Shown here: piece by piece, positions 17,602-25,669 of the stretch
Numbering within the stretch: position 1 is the first letter of the stretch
Layout: each line of letters opens with the position of its first letter
Source: Agrobacterium tumefaciens
Lineage (GTDB): Bacteria > Pseudomonadota > Alphaproteobacteria > Rhizobiales > Rhizobiaceae
DNA length: 64,000 bases
NCBI RefSeq assembly: GCF_005221385.1
Contig: NZ_CP039904.1
Coordinates: forward strand, 1,228,501-1,292,500
Reading direction: 5' to 3'
Translations under genes and position numbers: made by a program
Notes under the pieces: generated by a model
The model's input: only the letters and a program-made list of their open reading frames with translations
Told to the model about the DNA's origin: nothing
Databases searched by the model: none

Positions 17602-18021
17602 TCAATCCAAAAGGTCGGCCGGCACCTTGCCGCCGTTTTCGGAGAGTTTCTTGATGACGGCCTTGTGCAGCCAGATATTCATCGTTGCAGAATCCGAGGT
17701 GTCGCCGGTGTAACCCAGTTCACCCGCCAGTTCTTTTCTGGCGCTGAGGCTGCTATCCAGATCAAGGGCTTTCAGCAGATCGACGATCGAGTGTTTCCAG
17801 TCGAGCTTCTGTCCGTTCTTTTTCACTGCCGCATCCAGAATGGAGGCGACGTCGACACTGCCGGTGGATGCTGGAGCGCTGGCTGTGGGTGCCGGCGAAG
17901 CAGGCTGGGCGGGTGCTGCCGGGCTTGCGGCAGTCGTTGGCGTGCCGGCCGGGGCCGAAGTCTGCGGTGCGGCCTCGGCCTTGCCGAAAATCGCATTTTT
18001 GATCTTGTCGAAAAAGCTCAT
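17602..18021 (-). CDS. DUF3597 domain protein
   Basis: 139 residues. It starts MSFFDKIKNAIFGKAEA, then a Pro/Ala/Ser/Thr-rich linker at about 20-55, then the DUF3597 domain (VDVASILDAAVKKNGQKLDW, and a helix with LDLDSSLSARKELAGELGY). DUF3597 resembles a LysM-associated or small helical domain in alphaproteobacteria; its function is unknown. It sits between the YeaQ-like membrane protein gene and a small acidic protein gene, downstream of an EcfG-type promoter. Confidence 0.85.
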   Translation of the reverse strand: MSFFDKIKNAIFGKAEAAPQTSAPAGTPTTAASPAAPAQPASPAPTASAPASTGSVDVASILDAAVKKNGQKLDWKHSIVDLLKALDLDSSLSARKELAGELGYTGDTSDSATMNIWLHKAVIKKLSENGGKVPADLLD

Positions 18022-18033
18022 GCTTGTGCTCCC

Positions 18034-18285
18034 TTATCGGCGAAATGCACGCCCGACGGCGATGAGAATGCAGGCGCCGATGAAACCGGCGATGAGATAG
18101 CCAATCCAGCCTCCGAGCGAGACGCCAATGAGCCCCAGAAGGAAATTGGCGACGATGGCGCCGACAATGCCGAGAATAATGTTCATGAAAACACCCATAT
18201 TGCTTTTCATGAACTGTTCGGCGAGCCACCCGGCTACGCCGCCGATGATGATTGCTGCAATCCAGCCAACTTGTGCGTCTTCCAT
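18034..18285 (-). CDS. GlsB/YeaQ/YmgE family stress-response membrane protein
   Basis: 83 residues, three membrane helices, glycine-rich: GWIAAIIIGGVAGWLAEQFM, then IILGIVGAIVANFLLGLIG, then GYLIAGFIGACILIAVGRAF. This is the transglycosylase-associated (YeaQ/YmgE) family of small inner-membrane proteins induced by stress. It is the first gene after the EcfG-type promoter at 18382-18406, which supports general-stress control. Molecular role is unknown. Confidence 0.9.
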   Translation of the reverse strand: MEDAQVGWIAAIIIGGVAGWLAEQFMKSNMGVFMNIILGIVGAIVANFLLGLIGVSLGGWIGYLIAGFIGACILIAVGRAFRR

Positions 18286-18381
18286 AATAAGCCTTTCCTT
18301 TGTAAGAGAGGTCCGCAGGCATATGGACAGGCTTTTGCGCGCACTGATCCCCCCGCCTTGAATGACCCCAGGCGGGGTAAC

Positions 18382-18406
18382 AACGCAGATGCGGACATTT
18401 GGTTCC
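18382..18406 (-). promoter_or_regulatory. EcfG-type general stress promoter
   Basis: On the minus strand GGAAC (18406-18402) and CGTT (18385-18382) are separated by 16 bases, matching the alphaproteobacterial EcfG consensus GGAAC-N16/17-CGTT exactly. It lies in the gap between nadC and the glsB-like gene and points at the latter, about 95 bases before its ATG. A hairpin (18351-18377) would fall at the start of the transcript. Confidence 0.78.
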
Positions 18407-18434
18407 GTGCGGCGCGCCCCGTTGGCCCTATTCT

Positions 18435-19292
18435 TTAGCCCCGGCTTTGAAAATCCAGTCCGATATCCAGAACCGGTGCGCTGTGGGTCAGCCAGCCGAC
18501 GGAGATGAGATCGATGCCGCTCGCAGCAATGGTTGCCGCCGTCTGCGGGTTGATACGGCCGGAGGCTTCGGTGATGGCGCGCCCGGCGACGATCGCGACG
18601 GCCTCGCGCAATTGTTCCGGCGTCATGTTGTCGAGAAGAACCACATCGACACCTTCGTCCATCACTTCGCGCAATTGAGCGAGCGTATCGACCTCCACCT
18701 CGATCTTGACGAGATGGCCCACACCCTGTTTGGCACTCCGGATGGCGGCACGCACGCCGCCCGCCACGGCAATGTGGTTGTCCTTGATGAGGACGGCATC
18801 ATAAAGCGCGAAACGGTGATTCATGCCGCCGCCGGCGCGCACGGCGTATTTTTCCAGCGCCCTGAGGCCGGGCGTCGTCTTGCGGGTGCAGGCGACCGAG
18901 GCCTTGGTACCGGAGATAGCCGCGGCGATTTTTGCGGTAACGGAGGCGATGCCGGACAGGTGGCCGAGAAAATTCAGCGCCGTGCGCTCCGCCGTCAGAA
19001 GCCCGCGGGAAGGGCCTTCGATCGTCGCGATGATATTGCCGGGCACCACGGTCGCTCCATCCTCAACGTGCCGTGTCATTATGATCGCCGGGTCCACAAG
19101 CTGGAAGGCAAGCTCCGCCGCATCGAGACCGGCGATGACGCCCGGTTCGCGTGCCGCCATGACGACGACTGAGCGATGATCGACGGGAATGACGGCGGCG
19201 GAGGTTATGTCGCCTGCAAGCCCCAGATCTTCCAGGAGGGCATTGCGCACGAGCGGTTCGATGATGAGACGAGGCAGGGGGGCAAGGGTCAT
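18435..19292 (-). CDS. nadC: nicotinate-nucleotide pyrophosphorylase (quinolinate phosphoribosyltransferase)
   Basis: 285 residues from ATG 19292, one base after the nadB TGA; a TTG upstream is not needed. Family landmarks are EDLGLAGDITS (about 20), ERTALNFLGHLSGIA (about 100), CTRKTTPGLRALEKYAVRAG (about 135) with active-site Arg/Lys residues, NHRFALYDAVLIKDNHI and ISVGWLTHSAPVLDIGLDF at the end. It makes nicotinate mononucleotide from quinolinate and PRPP. Last gene of nadABC. Confidence 0.97.
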   Translation of the reverse strand: MTLAPLPRLIIEPLVRNALLEDLGLAGDITSAAVIPVDHRSVVVMAAREPGVIAGLDAAELAFQLVDPAIIMTRHVEDGATVVPGNIIATIEGPSRGLLTAERTALNFLGHLSGIASVTAKIAAAISGTKASVACTRKTTPGLRALEKYAVRAGGGMNHRFALYDAVLIKDNHIAVAGGVRAAIRSAKQGVGHLVKIEVEVDTLAQLREVMDEGVDVVLLDNMTPEQLREAVAIVAGRAITEASGRINPQTAATIAASGIDLISVGWLTHSAPVLDIGLDFQSRG

Positions 19293-19293
19293 G

Positions 19294-20862
19294 TCAGGCG
19301 CTCCGCGCAATGCTGGAAGAGGAAAAGCTGGATGAAGAGAGGTCGTGGCCAGTGGCGATCACTTCGGCCAGGCTCAGCCTGCGCCTTGTGGCTACCGCGT
19401 CCTTTCCGGGAAAATCGTCGCGGAAATGCGCGCCCCGCGATTCCGTGCGCAGGGCCGCGAAGACGGCGATGGCGAGGCCGACGAGGGAAGGATCGGATGC
19501 CGGGCCTTCCTGTTCGGCAAGTGGCAACAAATCCCGGATCGCTTCGAGCAGGCCTGCCGCATGTCTCACAATGCCGAGATGGCGGGAAACGATGGGCCGG
19601 ACGGCAGCGAGATCGGCGGCCACACAGTCGGGAGCTGTGCGTGGCGCAACAGCTGCCGGCCCTGCCGTACGTGCCTGTCGACCGGCAATATCCTGTGCTG
19701 CGCGCATGCCCATGGCGGCTGCTTCCAGCAGGGAATTGCTGGCGAGCCGGTTGGCGCCATGCAGGCCCGTGCAGGCGGTTTCACCCGCAACCCACAGGCC
19801 CGGCACCGAGCTTTGGCCTCTGCCATCCGTGGCGACGCCGCCCATATGGTAATGCACGGCGGGACGCACGGGCACAAGCTCGCGGGCGGGGTCTATGCCG
19901 GCCTCGCGGCAGAGCAGGTCAATCGAGGGAAAACGGGCGGAGAAGCCGGAACCGAGCGCCTTGCGGGCATCGAGAAAGACCGTGCCGCCGCGCAGGATTT
20001 CCCGATCGATGGCGCGGGCGACGATATCGCGTGACGCAAGCTCGGCACCCGGCACTGCCGCCATGAAACGCTCGCCGTTTTCATTGAGCAGAAGCGCGCC
20101 TTCGCCCCGCACCGCCTCGCTGACCAGCGCCAGCGGTCGTCTGGGCGAGGAAAGCGCCGTTGGGTGGAACTGGACGAATTCCATATCGGCAAGGATGGCG
20201 CCGGCGCGCGCGGCGAGCATGACGCCTTGTCCGAAATTGCCGGAGGGATTGGTCGTTGCCTCGTAAAGCCCCCCAAGGCCACCGGTCGCAAGAATGACCT
20301 GCGTGGCCGGCAGAGTGAAACTGCCTTTCGGGCCGATGCAGGCAAGACCGGCAATGACGCCCTCTGCCGTCAACAGGCGGCGCACTTCCGTGCCTTCCAG
20401 AACCGTGATTGATGGTGTGCGAAGGACTGCGGTTGCGAGCGCCCTGACAATGGCCGCGCCCGAACCGTCGCCTTCCGCATGCAGGATGCGCCGTCGGCCA
20501 TGGGCAGCCTCCAGCCCGAAGACGAGCCTTCCCTCAGCATCGCGGTCGAAGCGCACGCCGGCCCGTTCCAGCGCCTCGATGACGGCGGGTGCGGCGGAAA
20601 CGATCTCCTCGGTCATAGCCGCGTCGCAGAGCCCGTCGCCTGCGGCGAGCGTGTCGGCAAGATGCAGTGCGGCGCTATCGTTCGGGCCGAGACTTGCGGC
20701 AATACCGCCCTGTGCCCAGGCGCTGGAGGTTTCTCCGCCGAGCACACCGCGTGTCAGAAGCAGCACGGGCTGCGGCGCAAGCGTCAGAGCCGCCATCAAG
20801 CCCGCAATGCCGCTGCCGACAATGACTGTCCAGTCCTGCTGCGACGGAAGGCGTTCGCTCAT
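19294..20862 (-). CDS. nadB: L-aspartate oxidase
   Basis: 522 residues. FAD-binding [14 protein letters not shown] near residue 15, substrate-loop features [11 protein letters not shown] (about 46) and [20 protein letters not shown] (about 345) and [16 protein letters not shown]. The flavoprotein oxidises aspartate to iminoaspartate, passed to NadA. The ATG overlaps the nadA stop (ATGA) and the stop is one base from nadC, so the operon is tightly coupled. Lysine/arginine-poor C-terminus ends in a serine-rich stretch. Confidence 0.97.
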   Translation of the reverse strand: MSERLPSQQDWTVIVGSGIAGLMAALTLAPQPVLLLTRGVLGGETSSAWAQGGIAASLGPNDSAALHLADTLAAGDGLCDAAMTEEIVSAAPAVIEALERAGVRFDRDAEGRLVFGLEAAHGRRRILHAEGDGSGAAIVRALATAVLRTPSITVLEGTEVRRLLTAEGVIAGLACIGPKGSFTLPATQVILATGGLGGLYEATTNPSGNFGQGVMLAARAGAILADMEFVQFHPTALSSPRRPLALVSEAVRGEGALLLNENGERFMAAVPGAELASRDIVARAIDREILRGGTVFLDARKALGSGFSARFPSIDLLCREAGIDPARELVPVRPAVHYHMGGVATDGRGQSSVPGLWVAGETACTGLHGANRLASNSLLEAAAMGMRAAQDIAGRQARTAGPAAVAPRTAPDCVAADLAAVRPIVSRHLGIVRHAAGLLEAIRDLLPLAEQEGPASDPSLVGLAIAVFAALRTESRGAHFRDDFPGKDAVATRRRLSLAEVIATGHDLSSSSFSSSSIARSA

Positions 20863-21830
20863 ACCTCCAGCATCCTCTCCACGGCGCGGCGGGCGGCAAC
20901 CGCGATAGCCGGGTCGACTGTCACCTCATGGCGGTTTTCCTCCAGTGCCGTGCGAATATTGCCAAGCGTGATGCGCTTCATATGTGGGCAAAGATTGCAG
21001 GGGCGGATGAATTCGACATCGGGGTGATGCACGGCGACATTGTCGCTCATCGAGCATTCCGTCAGAAGCACCACTTGGGCAGGCCGCTCCCGGCCGACAT
21101 AATCCGACATGACGGCAGTGGAGCCCGAAAAATCCGCTGCTTCCACGACGTCCGGCGGACATTCCGGATGTGCCAGAACGGTGACGCCGGGATGGCTTTC
21201 TCTCAATTCCCTGATGTCATCGGCGGTGAAAAGCTCGTGCACCTCACAATGGCCACGCCAGGCGATCAGCTCGACATTGGTTTCCCGCGCCACGTTCTTC
21301 GCCAGATATTCATCCGGCAACATCAGCACACGTGGCACGCCGAGCGATTCCACCACCTGGCGGGCATTGCCGGAGGTGCAGCAAATGTCGGACGCCGCCT
21401 TCACCGCCGCGGATGTGTTTACATAGGTTACGACCGGAACACCCGGATAAGCCTTGCGCAAAAGCGCAATATCCTCGGGCGTGATGGAGTCTGCCAGCGA
21501 GCAGCCGGCGGCCATATCCGGAATAAGCACGGTTTTTCCCGGATTGAGCAGCTTTGCGGTCTCGGCCATGAAATGCACGCCGGCAAGAACGATCACATCC
21601 GCTTCCACCTCCATCGCCTTGCGCGCAAGGGCGAGGCTGTCGCCGACGATATCGGCGACGCCGTGGAAGATTTCCGGTGTCTGGTAGTTATGGGCGAGGA
21701 TGACGGCGTTGCGTTTGCGCTTCAGCTCAAGGATCGCATCCACATCGTCCTGAAAGCCCATCCATTCCGCCTTGGGAATGACGCGGCTGACCCGATCATA
21801 AAGGCTTGCGGCAGAAATCTGTTCGTTCAC
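20859..21830 (-). CDS. nadA: quinolinate synthase A
   Basis: 323 residues from GTG 21830, preceded by GGGAGA; the longer upstream frame would run through the operators. The three 4Fe-4S cysteines of NadA are seen in [18 protein letters not shown] and [18 protein letters not shown] near 50 is the substrate-side motif. It condenses iminoaspartate with dihydroxyacetone phosphate to quinolinate. First gene of nadABC, under control of the paired dyads at 21845-21898. Confidence 0.97.
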   Translation of the reverse strand: MNEQISAASLYDRVSRVIPKAEWMGFQDDVDAILELKRKRNAVILAHNYQTPEIFHGVADIVGDSLALARKAMEVEADVIVLAGVHFMAETAKLLNPGKTVLIPDMAAGCSLADSITPEDIALLRKAYPGVPVVTYVNTSAAVKAASDICCTSGNARQVVESLGVPRVLMLPDEYLAKNVARETNVELIAWRGHCEVHELFTADDIRELRESHPGVTVLAHPECPPDVVEAADFSGSTAVMSDYVGRERPAQVVLLTECSMSDNVAVHHPDVEFIRPCNLCPHMKRITLGNIRTALEENRHEVTVDPAIAVAARRAVERMLEV

Positions 21831-21844
21831 GGCGCTCTCCCATT

Positions 21845-21863
21845 TATACTCTTTTTGAGTATA
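21845..21863. promoter_or_regulatory. nadABC operator 1 (perfect dyad)
   Basis: TATACTC-TTTTT-GAGTATA, a perfect 7-bp inverted repeat, 15 bases before the nadA GTG. With the related site at 21878 it forms a tandem operator, the likely target of the NadQ-like protein encoded next door. Confidence 0.8.
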
Positions 21864-21877
21864 TCTATGGCAAAGAG

Positions 21878-21898
21878 ATATTCTCATTGTGAGCATAT
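21878..21898. promoter_or_regulatory. nadABC operator 2
   Basis: ATATTCTCA-TTG-TGAGCATAT matches its own reverse complement at 8 of 9 arm positions and is identical to operator 1 at 13 of 17 core positions. Centres are 34 bases apart, about three helical turns. It touches the nadQ stop codon. Confidence 0.75.
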
Positions 21899-21899
21899 G

Positions 21900-22802
21900 T
21901 CAATTGCGGGAGAGTGGCAGTTTCGTTCCGGAAAGGGCGCGTTCGTCGAGAACGGTTTGGCGGAAACGGAAAAGCTTTGCCGGGCGGCCACCGGTTTCGC
22001 TTGTCATGTCGCCGGTCTCTTCCACCAGTTGCTGCTGTTCGATCAGCCGACGGAAATTCTGCTTGTGCAGGGTCAGCCCTGCCAGCGCCTCTATCGCGCG
22101 CTGCAATTGCAGCAGGGTGAAGGCATCGGCCATCAGCTCGAAAACCACGGGGCGATATTTGATCTTGGCCCTCAGGCGAGCGATGCCGGTGGCGAGAATG
22201 CGGCGGTGATCGGCGAACATCGGCCTGCCGAAATTGATCCGGGGCTCGCTCTGAGCTTCCTCGACAAGGCCTGCCTCATACAGCAACTCGTAGCGCTGCA
22301 AGGTCAGTTCCTCGTTCCAGCCGCCGCCATCGAGCCCGAAGGTGAAATCGGCCCGCAAATGACGCTGGCTTTTGCAGGCAAGATCGGAATCCGCCCAGGC
22401 CCGCAACCTGTCGATGATGGTATCCAGAACTGCGGGGCGACCCTGCCGATGGTCCTCCCAAGGGAAATATTCATACCAGCCGTGCCAGAGCGCACGTCCG
22501 TTGCCGGATGATTCCTGCTCGCGAACCAGCCCCAGATAACCGATGGAGATGGTTCTTCCGCCGGGAATATCGTTGTTACGGTCGCGATCCGCGAAGGTGT
22601 AAAGCTGCTCGAGATAACCGACCGGATGATGGGTCTGCTCGTGGATCCACTCCCGCAGCCCGCTTTGCAGCGTCCTGTGCCCAAATTCGAATGGGCCTGA
22701 GGGAAGTGCCGCGCCCGCCCGGACGGTCATCACCCGCGGTTCGTCCGCCGTAATGGCGGTGACGACGGCAATGAGTTCAGCATGGGCAAGCCCGATGGTC
22801 AC
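21900..22802 (-). CDS. nadQ: NadQ-like regulator of NAD synthesis (NUDIX-like domain plus winged helix)
   Basis: 300 residues from GTG 22802, five bases after AGGAG. The N-terminal half looks like a degenerate NUDIX domain: the box region keeps REWIHEQT but has lost the paired glutamates needed for hydrolysis. The C-terminal half (about 190-300) is helical with a winged-helix appearance (FRLIEQQQLVEETGDMTSETGGRPAKLFRF). This architecture and its position directly before nadABC fit NadQ, the alphaproteobacterial repressor of de novo NAD synthesis. NrtR is the alternative, but NrtR is shorter. Confidence 0.8.
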   Translation of the reverse strand: MTIGLAHAELIAVVTAITADEPRVMTVRAGAALPSGPFEFGHRTLQSGLREWIHEQTHHPVGYLEQLYTFADRDRNNDIPGGRTISIGYLGLVREQESSGNGRALWHGWYEYFPWEDHRQGRPAVLDTIIDRLRAWADSDLACKSQRHLRADFTFGLDGGGWNEELTLQRYELLYEAGLVEEAQSEPRINFGRPMFADHRRILATGIARLRAKIKYRPVVFELMADAFTLLQLQRAIEALAGLTLHKQNFRRLIEQQQLVEETGDMTSETGGRPAKLFRFRQTVLDERALSGTKLPLSRN

Positions 22803-23012
22803 GGCGACTCCTGTCTTGGTTTGCGGTATCAACCTTCTTTGGCACAGGAAGGCTGGTTCGCCAACAAGGGGCAGACGGCAAAGTGCTTTCTATATCTGCA
22901 TTAAGTCTAAAGTAGCATATAATCAAACAAATGGATAAAATCTTGTGATTAGTCATGCATTTTTTGTTATGTTATAAAAAAGTTATAAGCATCTATATAG
23001 TGTAGAAAGCCG

Positions 23013-23387
23013 ATGTTAGAAGATATATCTCTGGAAGAGACGCTGATTGGTTATTATACGTGGAACATAGGCCAGAATCTGGTTTATCTGGATGCGGTGG
23101 CTTCGCGTCTGCGCGATTTCTCCTTTGAAGAGGCTTCTCACGGCATCCCGGTGGAAGCGTTCATTGCGCAGGTGGAGGGTAGTTCCCGCGCCCGTGTGGC
23201 AAGGGCGGTCCATAATTCGCTGACAAGCGGTGACTTTTATGATCAGGAGTATCGGATCGGGCTAAAGGACGGCGGCTTTCGCTGGCTGAGAACGACGGGC
23301 AGGGTGATCCACGACCGCGAGGGTGTTCCAATCATGGCAATGGGCACGGTTCGCGACGTTACCGCGCGCAAGGTCCTGTTGATGTAA
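23013..23387 (+). CDS. single PAS-domain protein
   Basis: 124 residues consisting almost only of a PAS-3 fold: GYYTWNIGQNLVYLDAVAS at the start, an F helix, then DQEYRIGLKDGGFRWLRTTG and PIMAMGTVRDVTARK, the usual PAC ending. There is no output domain, so it may work as a sensor or partner in trans. It is the first gene after a low-GC, about 200-base gap (22803-23012) following nadQ. The ligand is unknown. Confidence 0.85.
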   Translation: MLEDISLEETLIGYYTWNIGQNLVYLDAVASRLRDFSFEEASHGIPVEAFIAQVEGSSRARVARAVHNSLTSGDFYDQEYRIGLKDGGFRWLRTTGRVIHDREGVPIMAMGTVRDVTARKVLLM

Positions 23388-23453
23388 TGCTGCGTCTCTC
23401 CTACTCTGGAGCGGGATAGGGTCATATTTTATCGCTTTTGATGTTTTGGTGAC

Positions 23454-23975
23454 ATGGTTCGGCAGATCGCAATTTTGCTGTTTCAGATCATGCTGGTGAT
23501 AGGGTTCGGCGTTGCCGGCATGCGCATCGCCTCGTTCCTCAATGGCGAAGATGGATATGAGATTGCCGGCCTTGCGGCGAACACGGAGATGCTGTGGACG
23601 ACCTCCCCGGTGAAGGTCGATACCCGTCACCAGAATTACGAACGCATCCCCACTCCGTCCGATCCCTATCCGTTGAAAATACATGCGGACCAGCGTCTGC
23701 GCGTGGTCGCCAGCAATCGCTTCACTTTCAAGGGTCAGGAATTCCGCCTTGCCGGTGTAGAGAACGTCGACCGTAACCGCGTCTGTGCCGGTGCTGACGG
23801 CCGCCGCTATGCCTGCGGCCTGAACGCCTTCAAGGCATTGGAGAACCGGCTGCGCGGCAAATATCTCGAATGCCGGGTAGCGGAAGAGGGTGGGGCTATC
23901 CTGATCGTTGAATGCAGGATCAAAGGGCAGGATGTCCGGGCGCTATTGCAGGAGACGCTGGCAACTGGCCGATAA
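23454..23975 (+). CDS. membrane-anchored thermonuclease-like protein
   Basis: 173 residues: an N-terminal membrane helix (about 5-25, IAILLFQIMLVIGFGVAG) and a C-terminal SNase-like fold of about 90 residues (FTFKGQEFRLAGVENVDRN, then CGLNAFKALENRLRGKYLEC). The Cys pair pattern (VCAGADGRRYACG) matches secreted thermonuclease-like proteins of rhizobia. The typical SNase catalytic Arg/Glu set is not clear, so it may be non-catalytic. It would face the periplasm. Confidence 0.65.
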   Translation: MVRQIAILLFQIMLVIGFGVAGMRIASFLNGEDGYEIAGLAANTEMLWTTSPVKVDTRHQNYERIPTPSDPYPLKIHADQRLRVVASNRFTFKGQEFRLAGVENVDRNRVCAGADGRRYACGLNAFKALENRLRGKYLECRVAEEGGAILIVECRIKGQDVRALLQETLATGR

Positions 23976-24022
23976 GATCGGAAATGCCCGTCAGCGCGTG
24001 ATTTATCGTGTCTGGGAAGATT

Positions 24023-24098
<76 letters not shown>

Positions 24099-24197
24099 AT
24101 AAGGGTTCCGGCATTTCGTCCGGTTCCGGGAACCGAAGCGGCTGTTGTTCCGTTCGGTGGCGGCTTACTACTTCGGCTAATCGAAGAGTGCAAGCAC

Positions 24198-24235
24198 AAA
24201 AAACAGCCCGGCTTCATTTTTTTGTCGCCGGGCTG
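24198..24235 (-). terminator. Rho-independent terminator of the TIGR02300 gene
   Basis: Minus-strand stem CAGCCCGGC/GCCGGGCTG (24235-24204) with a 14-base A/T-rich loop, followed by six T. It is 16 bases beyond the stop codon. Confidence 0.85.
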
Positions 24236-24250
24236 GTTTATCCAATAAGA

Positions 24251-24640
24251 TCAAGCTTCTTCGTCGTCGCCCGTAACGCCGATAATGCCGGACATGTCGT
24301 CATCGTCGTCGTCTTCGTCGGCTTCAAGGAAGGTGTCGTCGTCGTCGCCGATTTCCACGTCGTCTTCGTCGTCGCCCATATCCGGAATCTCGTCGCCGCT
24401 GTTGTCGCCATCGGCATCTTCCAGCGATACGAGTTCGACTTCCGTGTTTTCGGTATCGACTTCCGCTACTTCCTCTTCCTCAGCCTGCTCGAGCTTTGCC
24501 TGTGCCGTGCTTTCCTCGAAGAAGGAGAGCGGCCATGACTTGCCGGTATAGGGAGAAACGACCGGATTGCGGTTCAGATCGTAGAACTTCTTGCCGGTAT
24601 CGGGGTCTGTGCGCTTGGTACCAAGGTCCGCTTTTGCCAC
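24251..24640 (-). CDS. FYDLN-type (TIGR02300) acidic protein
   Basis: 129 residues. The first 40 carry the FYDLN-acid domain (GTKRTDPDTGKKFYDLNRNP, then SPYTGKSWP), and the rest is strongly acidic, ending in repeated Asp runs. The family is widespread in alphaproteobacteria and of unknown function. It is normally close to a tRNA-Ala and to aroA-cmk-rpsA; here it is divergent from cmk directly. Confidence 0.93.
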   Translation of the reverse strand: MAKADLGTKRTDPDTGKKFYDLNRNPVVSPYTGKSWPLSFFEESTAQAKLEQAEEEEVAEVDTENTEVELVSLEDADGDNSGDEIPDMGDDEDDVEIGDDDDTFLEADEDDDDDDMSGIIGVTGDDEEA

Positions 24641-24865
24641 TGTCTAAGCCTCAAATTGTCGAATGAGTTTCGGTGTGTACGCCGTAAAACCGGCATAGAC
24701 TGTAAAATTTCTAGCCGGTCCCCTTAATCGTTGCGGTCTTTCGTGTCAAAGACAAACTTCGGGCGTTGCCCTTGCAACGCACCTTATATGCCGGGCTGCT
24801 GATGAAGATTGGAAGCTGCCGCACGCTATATTATATGAATGACGCACACACAGGCAGAGAGCTTC

Positions 24866-25498
24866 ATGACATTCACGATCGCCATAGACGGGCCGGCTGC
24901 GGCCGGCAAAGGAACTTTGTCGCGCAGGATCGCGGAAATCTATGGGTTCCATCATCTCGATACCGGCTTGACCTATAGGGCCACCGCCAAGGCCCTTCTC
25001 GATGCGGGCCTGCCGCTCGATGATGAGGCCGTGGCTGAAAAGGTGGCGCTGGAGCTCGACCTTGCCGGCCTCGATCGCTCGGTGCTTTCCCGGCACGATA
25101 TCGGCGAAGCGGCGTCGAAAATTGCGGTGATGACGCGGGTGAGGCGCGCACTCGTCAAGGCGCAGCAGCGTTTTGCGGCAAGGGAGCCGGGCACGGTGCT
25201 GGATGGCCGAGACATCGGAACGGTTGTCTGCCCGGACGCGCCGGTGAAGCTTTACGTTACCGCGTCGGCGGATGTGCGGGCGCGACGCCGCTATGACGAA
25301 ATTCTGGCCAATGGCGGAGAGGCCGATTACGACGCCATCTTCGCCGAGGTGAGGCAACGCGACGAGCGCGACATGGGCCGCGCCGACAGCCCGTTGAAAC
25401 CGGCTGAAGACGCGCACTTGCTAGATACGTCGGAAATGAGTATAGAGGCGGCGTTTCAGGCCGCGCGGGCGATCATCGACGCCGCCCTGAGGAAATAG
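24866..25498 (+). CDS. cmk: cytidylate kinase
   Basis: 210 residues from ATG 24866 with AGAGAG upstream; an ATG nine codons earlier is less likely. P-loop [15 protein letters not shown] (about 9), [11 protein letters not shown] (about 30) and the [13 protein letters not shown] motif (about 118) are the CMP-kinase hallmarks. It phosphorylates CMP and dCMP using ATP. rpsA follows 171 bases later in the usual order. aroA, normally upstream, is absent from the window. Confidence 0.96.
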   Translation: MTFTIAIDGPAAAGKGTLSRRIAEIYGFHHLDTGLTYRATAKALLDAGLPLDDEAVAEKVALELDLAGLDRSVLSRHDIGEAASKIAVMTRVRRALVKAQQRFAAREPGTVLDGRDIGTVVCPDAPVKLYVTASADVRARRRYDEILANGGEADYDAIFAEVRQRDERDMGRADSPLKPAEDAHLLDTSEMSIEAAFQAARAIIDAALRK

Positions 25499-25669
25499 GT
25501 TTTTCGCGGAACCGCTTCATTTCGGTCCGCGTTTAGTCCGGAATTGCCTGAAGACATGTCCTTGCGCCGGAAAGCCTTTTAAAAAGGCGGGCATGGGTTC
25601 GGGTATCAACAACACTAGCCCACCGGCGCTTTTGTATTCGCCCTTGCGCGGATGCAACCAGGAGATTTC

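Noticed and set aside
18351..18377. Hairpin CCCCGCCT/AGGCGGGG as nadC terminator
   Set aside because: Lies beyond the EcfG promoter and has no T-run on the minus strand; more likely part of the stress transcript leader.
20928..22511. Long plus-strand frame over nadA and nadQ
   Set aside because: Antisense shadow of two well-supported genes.
24251..24420. Runs of GTC/GAC as a tandem DNA repeat
   Set aside because: They encode the natural acidic tail of the TIGR02300 protein, with mixed codons, so no simple-repeat element is called.
25574..25588. GCCTTTT-A-AAAAGGC dyad upstream of rpsA as an autoregulatory element
   Set aside because: Short, single-base loop and no link to S1 known to me; left unannotated.
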